Position numbers and translations under genes: made by a program | The notes under the pieces: model-generated | What the model was told of the DNA's origin: nothing | Database searches by the model: none | Seen by the model: the letters and a program-made list of their open reading frames with translations, nothing else | Assembly: GCA_965220415.1 (NCBI GenBank) | Contig: OZ244829.1 | Coordinates: forward strand, 5,456,001-5,520,000 | Source: JAJDTR01 sp965220415 | GTDB taxonomy: Bacteria; Poribacteria; WGA-4E; JAJDTR01 | Direction of reading: 5' to 3' | Length of the DNA: 64,000 bases | In this document: positions 34,124 through 41,954 of the stretch, piece by piece | Layout of the letters: each line of letters starts with the position of its first letter | Numbering within the stretch: position 1 is the first letter of the stretch

Positions 34124-34822
34124 ATGGAGCCATCTGCCGAGCCCGCACTTTTCAATTTGGACGAGGAAAGTGTCGCCTACGAGAACAACGTCGCCTTGAA
34201 GAGTGTCTCCCTGCAGATTCACAGAGGGGAGAAGGTCGCTTTGATTGGCCCCAGCGGTGCCGGTAAGACTACGCTGCTTCGCACGCTATACGAAAGAGTT
34301 GCGGGCGGATCGTCGTTCGTACATCAACATTACGCGCTCGTACCACAACTCTCTGCCTTCCATAACGTCTTCATTGGACGTCTCGATCAGCATTCCACAG
34401 CTTTCAACCTCCTAAATCTAATCAAACCCCAAGTAAAGATTCTGGATGAGATTGTCCCAATCCTGTCCAAACTCGGGATGGAGGAAAAAATTCTTGAGCG
34501 GGTAGGCGCGTTATCGGGAGGCCAGCAGCAACGAGTAGCTGTTGCGCGCGCGATGTACCGTGGCGAGGATATCTTGTTAGCAGACGAACCCATCTCTTCG
34601 GTTGATCCGCATCAGGCGGCGACCGTAATGGAGTTGATTATGCAGAGCGCCGAAACCATTGTGTTGTCCCTGCACGCTGTCGACTTTGCTTTAAAGTTTG
34701 CCAAGCGGATCATCGGACTGCGTGAGGGTGAAGTTCAATTTGATTTGCCGACTAAAAGGGTTTCCCAAATCATGCTTGGTGAGTTGTACGAGAGTGAATC
34801 TGTCGGGATTAATCTGTTGTAG
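34124..34822 (+). CDS. Phosphonate-type ABC transporter ATP-binding protein (PhnC-like)
   Basis: A 232-residue ATPase. Walker A is GPSGAGKTT (residues about 42-50), the signature is LSGGQQQR, Walker B is ILLADEP followed by ISSVDP, and the switch is LHAVD. The Q-loop region (ALVPQLSAFHNVFIGRL) resembles PhnC proteins. There is no obvious ribosome site before the ATG. The matching fused permease is 3.2 kb downstream, beyond modAB and an FGE-like gene. Confidence 0.9.
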   Translation: MEPSAEPALFNLDEESVAYENNVALKSVSLQIHRGEKVALIGPSGAGKTTLLRTLYERVAGGSSFVHQHYALVPQLSAFHNVFIGRLDQHSTAFNLLNLIKPQVKILDEIVPILSKLGMEEKILERVGALSGGQQQRVAVARAMYRGEDILLADEPISSVDPHQAATVMELIMQSAETIVLSLHAVDFALKFAKRIIGLREGEVQFDLPTKRVSQIMLGELYESESVGINLL

Positions 34823-34998
34823 TGAAAGCCAAGGGTGGGCATGGGTTGGCAAAGTTTGCGTAGGCGCACATGGCAGAATCCTGTGAGCGACGAATTGCAA
34901 TGGACTGTGTCCGGTGAGAGCATGCCATTATCCCTAGCGGAATAACTCTTTCAGCAAGTAACACGTTCTAGTCGGAGTCCCTTTCCTCGATCCAGAGG

Positions 34999-35035
34999 AT
35001 CAAGCGAGTGAATAGCGAGTGCGATAGTAGATCTT
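34999..35035 (+). repeat. Micro-insertion unit, copy 5 (37 bp), splitting a known hairpin
   Basis: The left flank CCTCGATCCAGAGG and right flank GAAATGTCAATAGAATACG are joined without the unit at 5651-5685, apart from one GATC. The filled site therefore gained the unit between GATC sequences. Confidence 0.75.
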
Positions 35036-35086
35036 GCGAAATGTCAATAGAATACGATGTGTCCAAATTTCCGCGCTCCAGAGGAG

Positions 35087-35122
35087 ATCAAGTGACTGAA
35101 TAGGGAACGCGATAGAGATCTT
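35087..35122 (+). repeat. 36-bp micro-insertion unit, copy 6, after a CCAGAGGAG hairpin arm
   Basis: Runs from ATCAAGTGACTGAATAGGGA to GATAGAGATCTT. It interrupts the hairpin GCGCTCCAGAGGAGCGC known intact near 23118. Confidence 0.7.
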
Positions 35123-35384
35123 CCATGTGTGTCGTGCATCATAAATTGACCCTCGTTTTTCGCTCTATGACTGGCTTCGAGCGAGTGTTACTTGATAGCG
35201 CGCCATTATCCCTGTCGGAATAATTCATTCAGCAAGTAACACTCTTTTTCGCTCAATGACTAGCCGTGAAAAGCGTTCCTTCGTGGTCTGGTTTTCACTC
35301 CAGAGGAGTGAGATGTCAATAGAACATGATCCCTCCCCGCATCTGCACTCCAAAGGAGTGCAATGTGGAGTGTTACTTGAGAGA

Positions 35385-35416
35385 GAAACCGAGTTTTCAG
35401 GAAAAAACTCGGTTTC
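35385..35416. repeat. Palindrome GAAACCGAGTTTT...AAAACTCGGTTTC
   Basis: A 13-bp stem with a 6-base loop, second copy of the 33762 family. It lies just upstream of the modA coding region. Confidence 0.6.
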
Positions 35417-35486
35417 GTGGCGTGAAAGTGAGAGATATTTTACCTTTCGACGAATAGTTGTCCGGACTGTCGAAACTTGTGCCTTT

Positions 35487-36260
35487 ATGTTTGTTTTCGT
35501 GTGCACAGTGGTGGGGTGTACGAATCAGGAACAGGGACGAACGCGAACGAGGGGAGAACCGAGCGGCGCGGCGGAGTTAACAGTTTTTGCGGCTGCGAGT
35601 TTGACTGATGCAGTCACAGAAATTTCTAAATCGTTTGAATCCGAGCGAGAGGTTAGGGTCTATACAAATTTTGCAAGTTCGCAGACGTTGCAGGTTCAGA
35701 TTGAACGGGGGGCTCCGGCAGATTTATTCATTTCCGCTAGCCCAAAACAGATGGATGTGTTGCAAGAGAAAGGCGCCATCCATGAATCCAGTCGCCGCGA
35801 TGTGTTAAGAAACAGCTTGATGCTGGTTGCTCCGACTGGTAGCTCGCATCAAATCGAAAGACCGGAAGAACTTGCGGATTCGCATACCCGACGAATCGCC
35901 ATCGGAGAACCGAGTTCCGTCCCGGCGGGCATCTACGGAGCGGAAGTCTTGAAACGATTGGGAATTTGGTCGGCAGTCCAACCGAAACTGATTCCTGGAG
36001 CAGATGTTCGAGCCGTTCTCGCATACACTGAGGCGGGGGAGGTCGATTTCGGTATAGTTTATAAAACGGATGCGTCCGTGAGTAAGAAGGTCAGAATTGC
36101 CTATGAATTTCCCGCTTTGAGCCATAGCCCAATCCTGTATCCGGCCGCGGTGATTCAAGACACGAAGCACGAGGATCTCGCACGCTTGTTTCTTCAATAT
36201 CTCCAAACGTCGGAAGCCAAGCGCATGTTCGAGAAATACGGATTTTCTGTCGTCAAATGA
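35487..36260 (+). CDS. modA: Molybdate ABC transporter substrate-binding protein ModA
   Basis: Periplasmic oxyanion-binding lipoprotein. LTVFAAASLTDAVTEIS, FASSQTLQVQIERGAPADLFISAS, VLRNSLMLVAP, GEPSSVPAGIYG, VRAVLAYTEAGEVDFGIVYKTDA and a C-terminal FLQYLQTSEA are classic ModA. A lipobox (TVVGC) follows the first residues. ATG 35487 gives a very short signal peptide and has no ribosome site. The frame is open back to 35256 through repeat DNA, so the true start is unresolved. modB overlaps its stop by 4 bp (ATGA). No modC adjoins. Confidence 0.88.
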   Translation: MFVFVCTVVGCTNQEQGRTRTRGEPSGAAELTVFAAASLTDAVTEISKSFESEREVRVYTNFASSQTLQVQIERGAPADLFISASPKQMDVLQEKGAIHESSRRDVLRNSLMLVAPTGSSHQIERPEELADSHTRRIAIGEPSSVPAGIYGAEVLKRLGIWSAVQPKLIPGADVRAVLAYTEAGEVDFGIVYKTDASVSKKVRIAYEFPALSHSPILYPAAVIQDTKHEDLARLFLQYLQTSEAKRMFEKYGFSVVK

Positions 36261-36928
36261 ACCTAACAGATACAGAGGTCGCGGCGCTGGTCATCTCCGT
36301 CAAAACCGCCCTGTTTAGTTTGCTGTGCATTCTACCGATGGGCGTCGGAATAGGGTGGCTGCTTGCGAAGACGGCATTTCGCGGGAAGTCGCTCCTCAAT
36401 ACCCTCGTAATGCTGCCTTTGGTGCTGCCTCCCGTTGTGAGTGGTTATCTGCTACTCATGCTGTTTAGCAGGCAGGGACCTATCGGCGCCATCCTCTATC
36501 GACTGTTTGGGATTGAGATTGTATTTTCATGGTTAGGCGTTGTTTTGGCGATTTCCGTTATCTCGTTTCCCCTGATGGTTCGCAGTATTGTAATCGCTAT
36601 GGAGGGAATTAATCCTCTGCTGGAAAGCGCAGCGCGTACGCTTGGTGCTGGACGTTTCAAGGTTTTTTTTTCAGTCACGCTCCCGTTGTCCTACCGAGGG
36701 ATTGTCGGAGGCGCCATTCTGGCATTCGCTCGAAGCCTCGGCGAATTCGGCGCTACCATGATGATAGCCGGCAACATACCCGGTAAAACACAGACGCTTC
36801 CCTTAGCCATTTTCAATTATGTGCAAACCGGTCAAGAAATCAGCGCTTATCGACTGGTGTTTGTATCGACGGTTATCGCTTTCGGCGCGTTATGGCTTGC
36901 AGAAAGGCGGTACCTCGGATCAGATTAA
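36257..36928 (+). CDS. modB: Molybdate ABC transporter permease ModB
   Basis: A 223-residue inner-membrane permease with about five spanning segments (residues about 10-35, 48-72, 88-110, 140-160 and 196-215). The cytoplasmic EAA loop reads ESAARTLGAGRFKVFFSVTLPL, and ARSLGEFGATMMIAGN is highly typical of ModB. The start overlaps the modA stop by 4 bp. The ATPase partner ModC is absent from the window. The nearest ABC ATPase is the PhnC-like gene upstream. Confidence 0.93.
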   Translation: MNLTDTEVAALVISVKTALFSLLCILPMGVGIGWLLAKTAFRGKSLLNTLVMLPLVLPPVVSGYLLLMLFSRQGPIGAILYRLFGIEIVFSWLGVVLAISVISFPLMVRSIVIAMEGINPLLESAARTLGAGRFKVFFSVTLPLSYRGIVGGAILAFARSLGEFGATMMIAGNIPGKTQTLPLAIFNYVQTGQEISAYRLVFVSTVIAFGALWLAERRYLGSD

Positions 36929-37111
36929 TCGACTGAGTGTAACTGTTTAGTCTATCAATCTGTATTGGAAATGCTGGTTCGTCGTGCTGCAGTTCAATCC
37001 CCATTCCTACACCATGAGCGTAATGTAGGAGCGATCTCCAGGTCGCGATTTCCTGTTGGCGCATAAGTTCTGAACTAAACAATTACGACTGAGTTAATAC
37101 TGAGAAGAAGC

Positions 37112-37939
37112 ATGCGCACACTTGTATTTGTCATAATTCTACAAATTGCTGCCGTCACGCTATACGGATGTAACGTGAAAATGAGTAACCGGGGGACCAT
37201 GTTGTCCAAGCGAATCGTGAATGAGAAAGACGGTGCCGAGATGGTTCTGATTCCAGCCGGAGAGTTTCAGATGGGAAGTCCCAAGAACGATGATAAGCAC
37301 TGGGAAAGACCTATTCACACAGTGTATTTGGATGAGTTCTATATGGACGTTCATCCTGTCACAAATGCGCAGTATCAGAAGTTTGTCCGAGAGACGGGTT
37401 ACCCGGCACCAAAAACAACGCCCCCGTTCAGCCATCCACAACAACCCGTCGTCTGGGTGACATGGTGGGATGCCATGGAATATGCACGATGGGCCGGCAA
37501 GACACTTCCATCGGAGGCGCAGTGGGAAAAGGCCGCACGCGGGGGACTCGGCGGCAAGGCTTACCCCTGGGGTGACGAGCAGCCGAACCCGTCGCTGGCG
37601 AGTTACGATTCCATATACCGCGTCACGCTGCCGGTGGGTAGTTTTCCACCGAACGGCTATGGGGTGTACGATATGGCGGGAACAGTGTGGGAGCTGTGCA
37701 TGGATGAGTGGCAGGAGGATTTCTATTCGCGAAGCCCACGAAAGAACCCGGTGGCGGGCGGGGAGGTGTCACCAACCGCCGATCTCAAATCGATTAAGAG
37801 CCTTCGTGTTACTCGCGGCGGATCCTGGCATCATAGAGCCGAACACGGGTTGGAAGTATTCCATCGCTCCTATAGCCCGATAGACTTCATTGAGGACTTC
37901 CAGGGCTTTCGCTGCGTGAAACCGGTATCCCCTAGATGA
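37112..37939 (+). CDS. Formylglycine-generating enzyme (SUMF1) family lipoprotein-like protein
   Basis: A 275-residue secreted protein with a signal peptide ending at a lipobox (TLYGC, Cys20). The FGE-sulfatase fold follows: MVLIPAGEFQMGS, DEFYMDVHPVTNAQYQKFV, PVVWVTWWDAMEYARWAGKTLPSEAQWE-type, YPWGDEQPN, GVYDMAGTVWELCMDEW and RVTRGGSW. True FGEs oxidise a sulfatase cysteine, but most secreted members have other or unknown roles. No sulfatase is nearby. It sits between modB and the double permease. Confidence 0.87.
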   Translation: MRTLVFVIILQIAAVTLYGCNVKMSNRGTMLSKRIVNEKDGAEMVLIPAGEFQMGSPKNDDKHWERPIHTVYLDEFYMDVHPVTNAQYQKFVRETGYPAPKTTPPFSHPQQPVVWVTWWDAMEYARWAGKTLPSEAQWEKAARGGLGGKAYPWGDEQPNPSLASYDSIYRVTLPVGSFPPNGYGVYDMAGTVWELCMDEWQEDFYSRSPRKNPVAGGEVSPTADLKSIKSLRVTRGGSWHHRAEHGLEVFHRSYSPIDFIEDFQGFRCVKPVSPR

Positions 37940-37994
37940 AAGACACTCCCAATGGCACCGAGTCCATGTGCATTCCTAGTTCGCGGGAAGCTTA

Positions 37995-39485
37995 ATGCTG
38001 AAAACAAGCCTTCTCTTCGCAGCTATTGCGCTCGTTGCGTTCCTGTTGGCGGACCTTGAGGTATCGACGCAAGATCCTTGGCTAGAAGTTGGCAGAATGG
38101 CGAAAGGAGTTGTGACTCCCGACTTCCTCGCCATCTGGGGATTCTGGAATGCTCTGCTAAACACGGTGGTTTTTGCGCTCTGTGGTATTTGCCTCGCCGT
38201 TGTATTCGGCATCGTGCTCGCATTCTTTTTCCGTTTTACCGCCGTCCGATTGTTCTGTGCCTTTATTCGCGCCATTCATGAAATCTTCTGGGCGTTCATT
38301 TTCCTATCCGTGGTTGGACTCAACTCGGTCTGCGGTGTGCTTGCTATCGCGATACCTTACGCCGGCATCTTTGCCAAAGTATATGCGGAGATTGTTCAGG
38401 AGTCGGACCGACGCCCCCTAGAGGGCGTACCTACTCGGTGCGGAGGCTTGAGCCGCTTTGTTTACGGCATTCTTCCCGTCATTTACGCCGATGCGAAGCA
38501 CTATACGAGTTACCGTTTCGAGTGCGCGTTGCGATCGAGCGCCATTCTCGGATTCATTGGTCTTCCAACGCTCGGATTTCATCTGGAGACCGCATTTCGC
38601 GAAGGGTTGTACTCGGAAGCGGCGGCTCTGCTTTATGTCTTCTATTTATTGATTGCATCGCTGAGATATTGGGTCAAAGCCCGTTTGATACCGCTCTATG
38701 CCGCAGCGGCGTTCATCCTTCTGTCATGGGAGATTACGCTGTCATGGACGAACGTCCTGCGATTCTTCACCTATGAAATCTTGCCTTGGCCCATGCGTCA
38801 GGAAGGCGTATCGACGGGCAGCTACGCCGTGTCATATACTTGGCAACCTGTATGGCAGTGGACGCGAGAAATAATCGTGGGTGAGGGTTGGAAGGGCATT
38901 CGGAACACGGTGATTTTGACCCAGATTGTATTGGTAGGGACCGGAGTATTCACACTGTTGAGTTTTCCGTTTGCCTGCCGACATTTCACAGGGAAGATCG
39001 CCGGTCGAATGTCGCACTATTTGCTCATTGTTCTGCGCACCACCCCGGAGTATATTCTTGCCTTCGTGTTTGTGCAACTATGGGGACCTTCGATGCTACC
39101 GGCGGTGTGGGCAATTCTCCTGCATAACGGGGCGATTCTGGCTTTTCTGACCAGCAACAATGCCGATCTCGTCCCGTTGCGTCTGGATGCACCACACAGA
39201 CGGTTAGACCGTTATTTCTTCGAGATTCTTCCACGTGTATACGGACAATTCCTCGCGTTCCTCTTCTATCGTTGGGAGGTAATGATGCGGGAGTCTGCCA
39301 TGCTTGGCATACTTGGCGTTTATACGCTAGGGTTTTACATTGACAGCGCGATTGAAGCCGTTCACATGGACAAAGTGGTGTTACTGATTTTTGTCACCGC
39401 CGTGCTCAATATGGGAATCGACACGATATCACAGTTGGTGCGACGCCGGCTTAAGATTTCCACGAAACTCGTTACATCGGCTTGA
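37995..39485 (+). CDS. Fused double PhnE-type phosphonate ABC permease
   Basis: A 496-residue inner-membrane protein made of two PhnE-like permease units in tandem. Each half has an EAA-like cytoplasmic loop: SDRRPLEGVPTRCGG then LPVIYADAKHYTSYRFE in the first, NNADLVPLRLDAPHRR then LPRVYGQFLAFLFYRWE in the second. Each half ends with similar ALRSSAILGFIGLPTLGF and MMRESAMLGILGVYTLGF segments. One polypeptide thus supplies both halves of the channel for the PhnD- and PhnC-like proteins upstream. Some phosphonate systems have two separate or one fused permease. It begins 55 bases after the FGE-like gene. Confidence 0.88.
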   Translation: MLKTSLLFAAIALVAFLLADLEVSTQDPWLEVGRMAKGVVTPDFLAIWGFWNALLNTVVFALCGICLAVVFGIVLAFFFRFTAVRLFCAFIRAIHEIFWAFIFLSVVGLNSVCGVLAIAIPYAGIFAKVYAEIVQESDRRPLEGVPTRCGGLSRFVYGILPVIYADAKHYTSYRFECALRSSAILGFIGLPTLGFHLETAFREGLYSEAAALLYVFYLLIASLRYWVKARLIPLYAAAAFILLSWEITLSWTNVLRFFTYEILPWPMRQEGVSTGSYAVSYTWQPVWQWTREIIVGEGWKGIRNTVILTQIVLVGTGVFTLLSFPFACRHFTGKIAGRMSHYLLIVLRTTPEYILAFVFVQLWGPSMLPAVWAILLHNGAILAFLTSNNADLVPLRLDAPHRRLDRYFFEILPRVYGQFLAFLFYRWEVMMRESAMLGILGVYTLGFYIDSAIEAVHMDKVVLLIFVTAVLNMGIDTISQLVRRRLKISTKLVTSA

Positions 39486-39628
39486 TCTACGACACAGATT
39501 TTGGCGTTTGGCTTGAAACCGCCAAGAAGAGTCGGGTTGGATGGAAGGACGGAAGGTTGGAAGAGGGCCGCCCGCGCCATCCTCAATAGATCTTTGATCT
39601 AGATTGCATGGCAGGACTATCGCTTTTC

Positions 39629-39792
39629 TATACTGCGCGTTGTCAGAAATTGCGTCTTTTGTAGGAGCGATCTCCAGGTCGCGACCCTTGTACGAGGGAA
39701 CTCCGATTCCCGACCTGCTGGTGCTACGTAAGTCCTATTAGAAACAATTATCACTGGAAAAGAAAGCGCAATAATACCCAACGCAAAGTATA
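39629..39792. mobile_element. MITE-like element C, copy 1 (164 bp)
   Basis: Starts TATACTGCGCGTTG and ends CAACGCAAAGTATA, giving near-matching inverted ends. The interior holds GTAGGAGCGATCTCCAGGTC (a repeat also at 37025). The copy at 55133-55296 is the same length and about 90% identical by eye. Confidence 0.65.
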
Positions 39793-39832
39793 TAAACGTT
39801 AAAGCTAAGGGACTAAAGTATAATCGGAAATA

Positions 39833-39859
39833 GTTGGGTTTCGCGGTGCTCAACCCAAC
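39833..39859. repeat. Palindromic repeat GTTGGGTT...AACCCAAC-CTACG
   Basis: An 8-bp stem followed by CTACGGATT. The related copy at 14479-14505 shares the stem and the CTACGGATT tail but has a different loop. Confidence 0.6.
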
Positions 39860-39884
39860 CTACGGATTGGCGAATTAGGTGTGA

Positions 39885-39908
39885 GGTCTGGAATTGGCAA
39901 TCCAGACC
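39885..39908. repeat. Palindromic repeat, GGTCTGGA family, copy 2
   Basis: Stem GGTCTGGA/TCCAGACC, followed by AAGCGG, as at 6497. Confidence 0.6.
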
Positions 39909-39972
39909 AAGCGGGCGGAGGCAAACCACGCGCAGATAGCGGACACACCAAGGAAGTAAGATATAAATTGTG

Positions 39973-41103
39973 ATGAATCAAGCTAGATCGCTCTACATTC
40001 ATGTGCCCTTCTGTGCGACGAAGTGCCACTATTGTGCTTTTAATACGTACGCGTTCCACAAAGAGCAGGCACACCATTATCTCGAAGCGTTGCGGTCCGA
40101 GATGGAACTTTACCGTCTTGATTCTGGCAGATTAAAAACGGTCTTCATCGGAGGCGGAACGCCATCCATTCTGTCCGCAGAATCGTTGGATAGGTTGTTC
40201 GGGCATCTGCACGCCGTTTTTGAGGTCGATGGGGCAGCAGAAATCACCGTTGAGTGCAATCCCGGAACCGTGGATTACCAGAAACTTGAGGTGATGCGGT
40301 TCGGAGGCGTGAATCGATTGAGTTTCGGAGTGCAGGCGATGGACGATGCAACGTTGAAACAACTCGGACGGATTCACACGGTAGACGAGACAGTCCAAAG
40401 TTATAACCTCGCACGCGGAGTCGGGTTCGATAACATCAACCTGGATCTGATATTTGCGTTACCGAATCAAACGGTTGAGGGGTGGAAATCTTGCTTGCAG
40501 GAGGTCATTTCACTTCAGCCGGAGCACATCTCGGCGTATAGCCTGATGCTTGAGGAGGGAACCGTATTCTATGAGTCTTGGCGGACGGGAAAACTCCGGC
40601 GGCTTTCGGATGAGATCGAAGCCGAAATGTATCGCGCTACCATTGACACGCTAACCGACCACGGCTATCAACAGTACGAAATTTCGGGCTTTGCCAAGCC
40701 GCGTTGTGCCGCGAAACACAATCTTGTATACTGGGATAATCAGTCATATATCGGGCTGGGACCGGGAGCGTGCGGGTATATCAACGGGGTGCGTTACTCA
40801 AATATCCGCGGCGTTCAAGATTATGTTGAATCCCTTAAACAGGGTAGAAAACCGGTTGCAGATTCCGAGCAACTGACCGGGCGAGATGAAAAGGCGGAAA
40901 CAATCATCCTCGGTCTTCGGAAACGGGAAGGGATTCGGGCACTGGACTATCAACGACGATTTGGCGAGTCGATAGAGGTCGAATTTGGGGATGTTCTCGA
41001 TAAATGGATTGGCATGAATCTGTTGGAATGGAAAGGCGAGTATCTCAGACTAACTCGTCAAGGACTTTTCCTAGCCAATGAGGTCTTCGTAGATTTCCTA
41101 TAG
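39973..41103 (+). CDS. hemW: Radical SAM family heme chaperone HemW
   Basis: A 376-residue HemN-like protein. Its [4Fe-4S] motif is C14-x3-C18-x2-C21 (CATKCHYC), with FIGGGTPS, EVTVECNPGT-like ITVECNPGTVD, RLSFGVQAMDD and INLDLIFALPNQT as in HemW, the heme chaperone once annotated as oxygen-independent coproporphyrinogen oxidase. The HemN-specific N-terminal extension is missing, which favours HemW. ATG 39973 is used; a GTG directly before it is possible. The selenoprotein gene starts 7 bases after its stop. Confidence 0.92.
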   Translation: MNQARSLYIHVPFCATKCHYCAFNTYAFHKEQAHHYLEALRSEMELYRLDSGRLKTVFIGGGTPSILSAESLDRLFGHLHAVFEVDGAAEITVECNPGTVDYQKLEVMRFGGVNRLSFGVQAMDDATLKQLGRIHTVDETVQSYNLARGVGFDNINLDLIFALPNQTVEGWKSCLQEVISLQPEHISAYSLMLEEGTVFYESWRTGKLRRLSDEIEAEMYRATIDTLTDHGYQQYEISGFAKPRCAAKHNLVYWDNQSYIGLGPGACGYINGVRYSNIRGVQDYVESLKQGRKPVADSEQLTGRDEKAETIILGLRKREGIRALDYQRRFGESIEVEFGDVLDKWIGMNLLEWKGEYLRLTRQGLFLANEVFVDFL

Positions 41104-41110
41104 ATTGATT

Positions 41111-41596
41111 ATGCCACGAAGAAACAAAGCGCTCAAGATTGGAGATACCGCGCCTCCGTTTACATTGCGGTCTGTTCATCAGGAACATGTGGAACTTGAA
41201 TCGTTCATGGGTGAAAAGCACGTTGTGCTGGTGTTCTTCCGGGGAACGTGGTGACCCAACAGCCGCCGCCAGTTGGCGAGTTTGCAGGAACATTTGGAAG
41301 AATACACAGCACTCCAAACCGTAGTCATCGGCGTTGTCGGTCAGTGGCCCCGGGAGGTACGGAAGTATGCCGATCGACACAACATCACGTTTCCGCTGCT
41401 TACGGACAAAGACCGCCATGTCATCAAGGGTTACGGTGTGCATCACCGACTGGGAATTGATGCGTACAACATCGCTCGCCCCGCAACTTTTGTGATTGAT
41501 AAGAACAGGGTTATTCAGTTCATGTACGTTGGATCACACCAATTCGATCTCGCCAACCACCAGAGTCTAATTGATTGTTTGAAATCCTTCTCGTAG
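41111..41596 (+). CDS. Peroxiredoxin/thioredoxin-fold selenoprotein
   Basis: A 161-residue AhpC/TSA-like protein if the UGA at 41252-41254 is read as selenocysteine (residue 48). The front half carries IGDTAPPFTLRSVHQEHVEL and VLVFFRGTW, then UGA, then PNSRRQLASLQEHL. In relatives the motif is RGxWCPxCRRQL, so the UGA replaces the catalytic cysteine exactly and the resolving position is Ser. The frame goes on with VVIGVV, ITFPLLTDKDRHVIKGYGV and ARPATFVIDKN, a complete fold. A SECIS-like hairpin follows the UGA. It probably reduces peroxides or another oxidant. It is coupled to hemW (7-bp gap). Confidence 0.88.
41252..41278 (+). promoter_or_regulatory. Bacterial SECIS-like hairpin after the recoded UGA
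   Basis: Twelve bases after the UGA comes CGCC-AGUU-GGCG (41267-41278). The 4-base loop starts 17 bases past the UGA and has G in second place. The stem is short but all G-C, and further pairing on the outer side is possible with bulges. The loop matches that of the radical SAM gene. Confidence 0.65.
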
Positions 41597-41643
41597 TAAG
41601 ATGTTCCCGGTTTTTGTGCTCTCAGCAGTTGCACTTTTCTTTT

Positions 41644-41673
41644 TTGATTTGTGGAGAGACGCTGTGATATACT
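41644..41673 (+). promoter_or_regulatory. Promoter of the riboflavin operon
   Basis: TTGATT (41644-41649), 18-bp spacer, TATACT (41668-41673). Predicted start near 41680, just ahead of the riboswitch. Confidence 0.6.
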
Positions 41674-41704
41674 ATTACCAAACAGAGTTCTTCCGTTTCT
41701 GTGT

Positions 41705-41832
41705 GAACATTAGAATCTGTGAGGAATAGGTAAAATTCTCTAATAGCGGCAAACCCCGAGAACCAAACAGATGTGAAACAGATTTGAGGAAATGCCAAGC
41801 CTACGGTTATCATCCGGAAATGAAATGATAGT
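41705..41832 (+). ncRNA. FMN riboswitch (RFN element), divergent
   Basis: The 3' half is close to the RFN consensus: GATTTGAGGAAATGCCAAGC then CTACGGTTATCATCCGGAAATG. The 5' half keeps GAGGAATAGGTAAAATTCTC, then AGCGGCA and CCCCGAGA. Binding of FMN would favour the terminator at 41847 and lower rib expression. The outer stem P1 is hard to place and several core bases differ from consensus. Confidence 0.75.
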
Positions 41833-41846
41833 AACGGAGCCGTTTT

Positions 41847-41875
41847 GCCCAAAGATGGATTTTTGGGCTTTTTTT
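41847..41875 (+). terminator. Riboswitch-linked intrinsic terminator
   Basis: Stem GCCCAAA/TTTGGGC with an 8-base loop, followed by seven Ts, 79 bases before the ribD start. Its place right after the FMN element indicates transcription attenuation. Confidence 0.85.
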
Positions 41876-41954
41876 ATTCCCGAGATTCTTCAATGACCTG
41901 CCGAAATTGTAACAGGGGCTGAAGGGAAGTGACCGCATCACAAAGGAGTTAGCC

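Larger units (their letters stand above)
34823..35486. other. Repeat mosaic between phnC-like gene and modA
   Basis: Holds remnants resembling the interior of MITE-like element A (CCATTATCCCTAGCGGAATA near 34924 and again near 35203; CCTCGTTTTTCGC near 35152), CTCC/GGAG hairpins near 35075, 35298 and 35347, two 36-bp units, and the palindrome at 35385-35416. No complete element ends are visible. Confidence 0.6.
39486..39972. other. Intergenic region with MITE-like element C and two palindromes
   Basis: No gene is supported. Holds element C (39629-39792), GTTGGGTT...AACCCAAC followed by CTACG (39833-39859), and GGTCTGGA...TCCAGACC (39885-39908). Confidence 0.6.

Noticed and set aside
41597..41846. 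Alternative reading of the ribD leader as a TPP or c-di-GMP riboswitch
   Set aside because: Local similarity to TPP and GEMM motifs is weaker than the ordered match to the FMN element, and the downstream genes are riboflavin genes.
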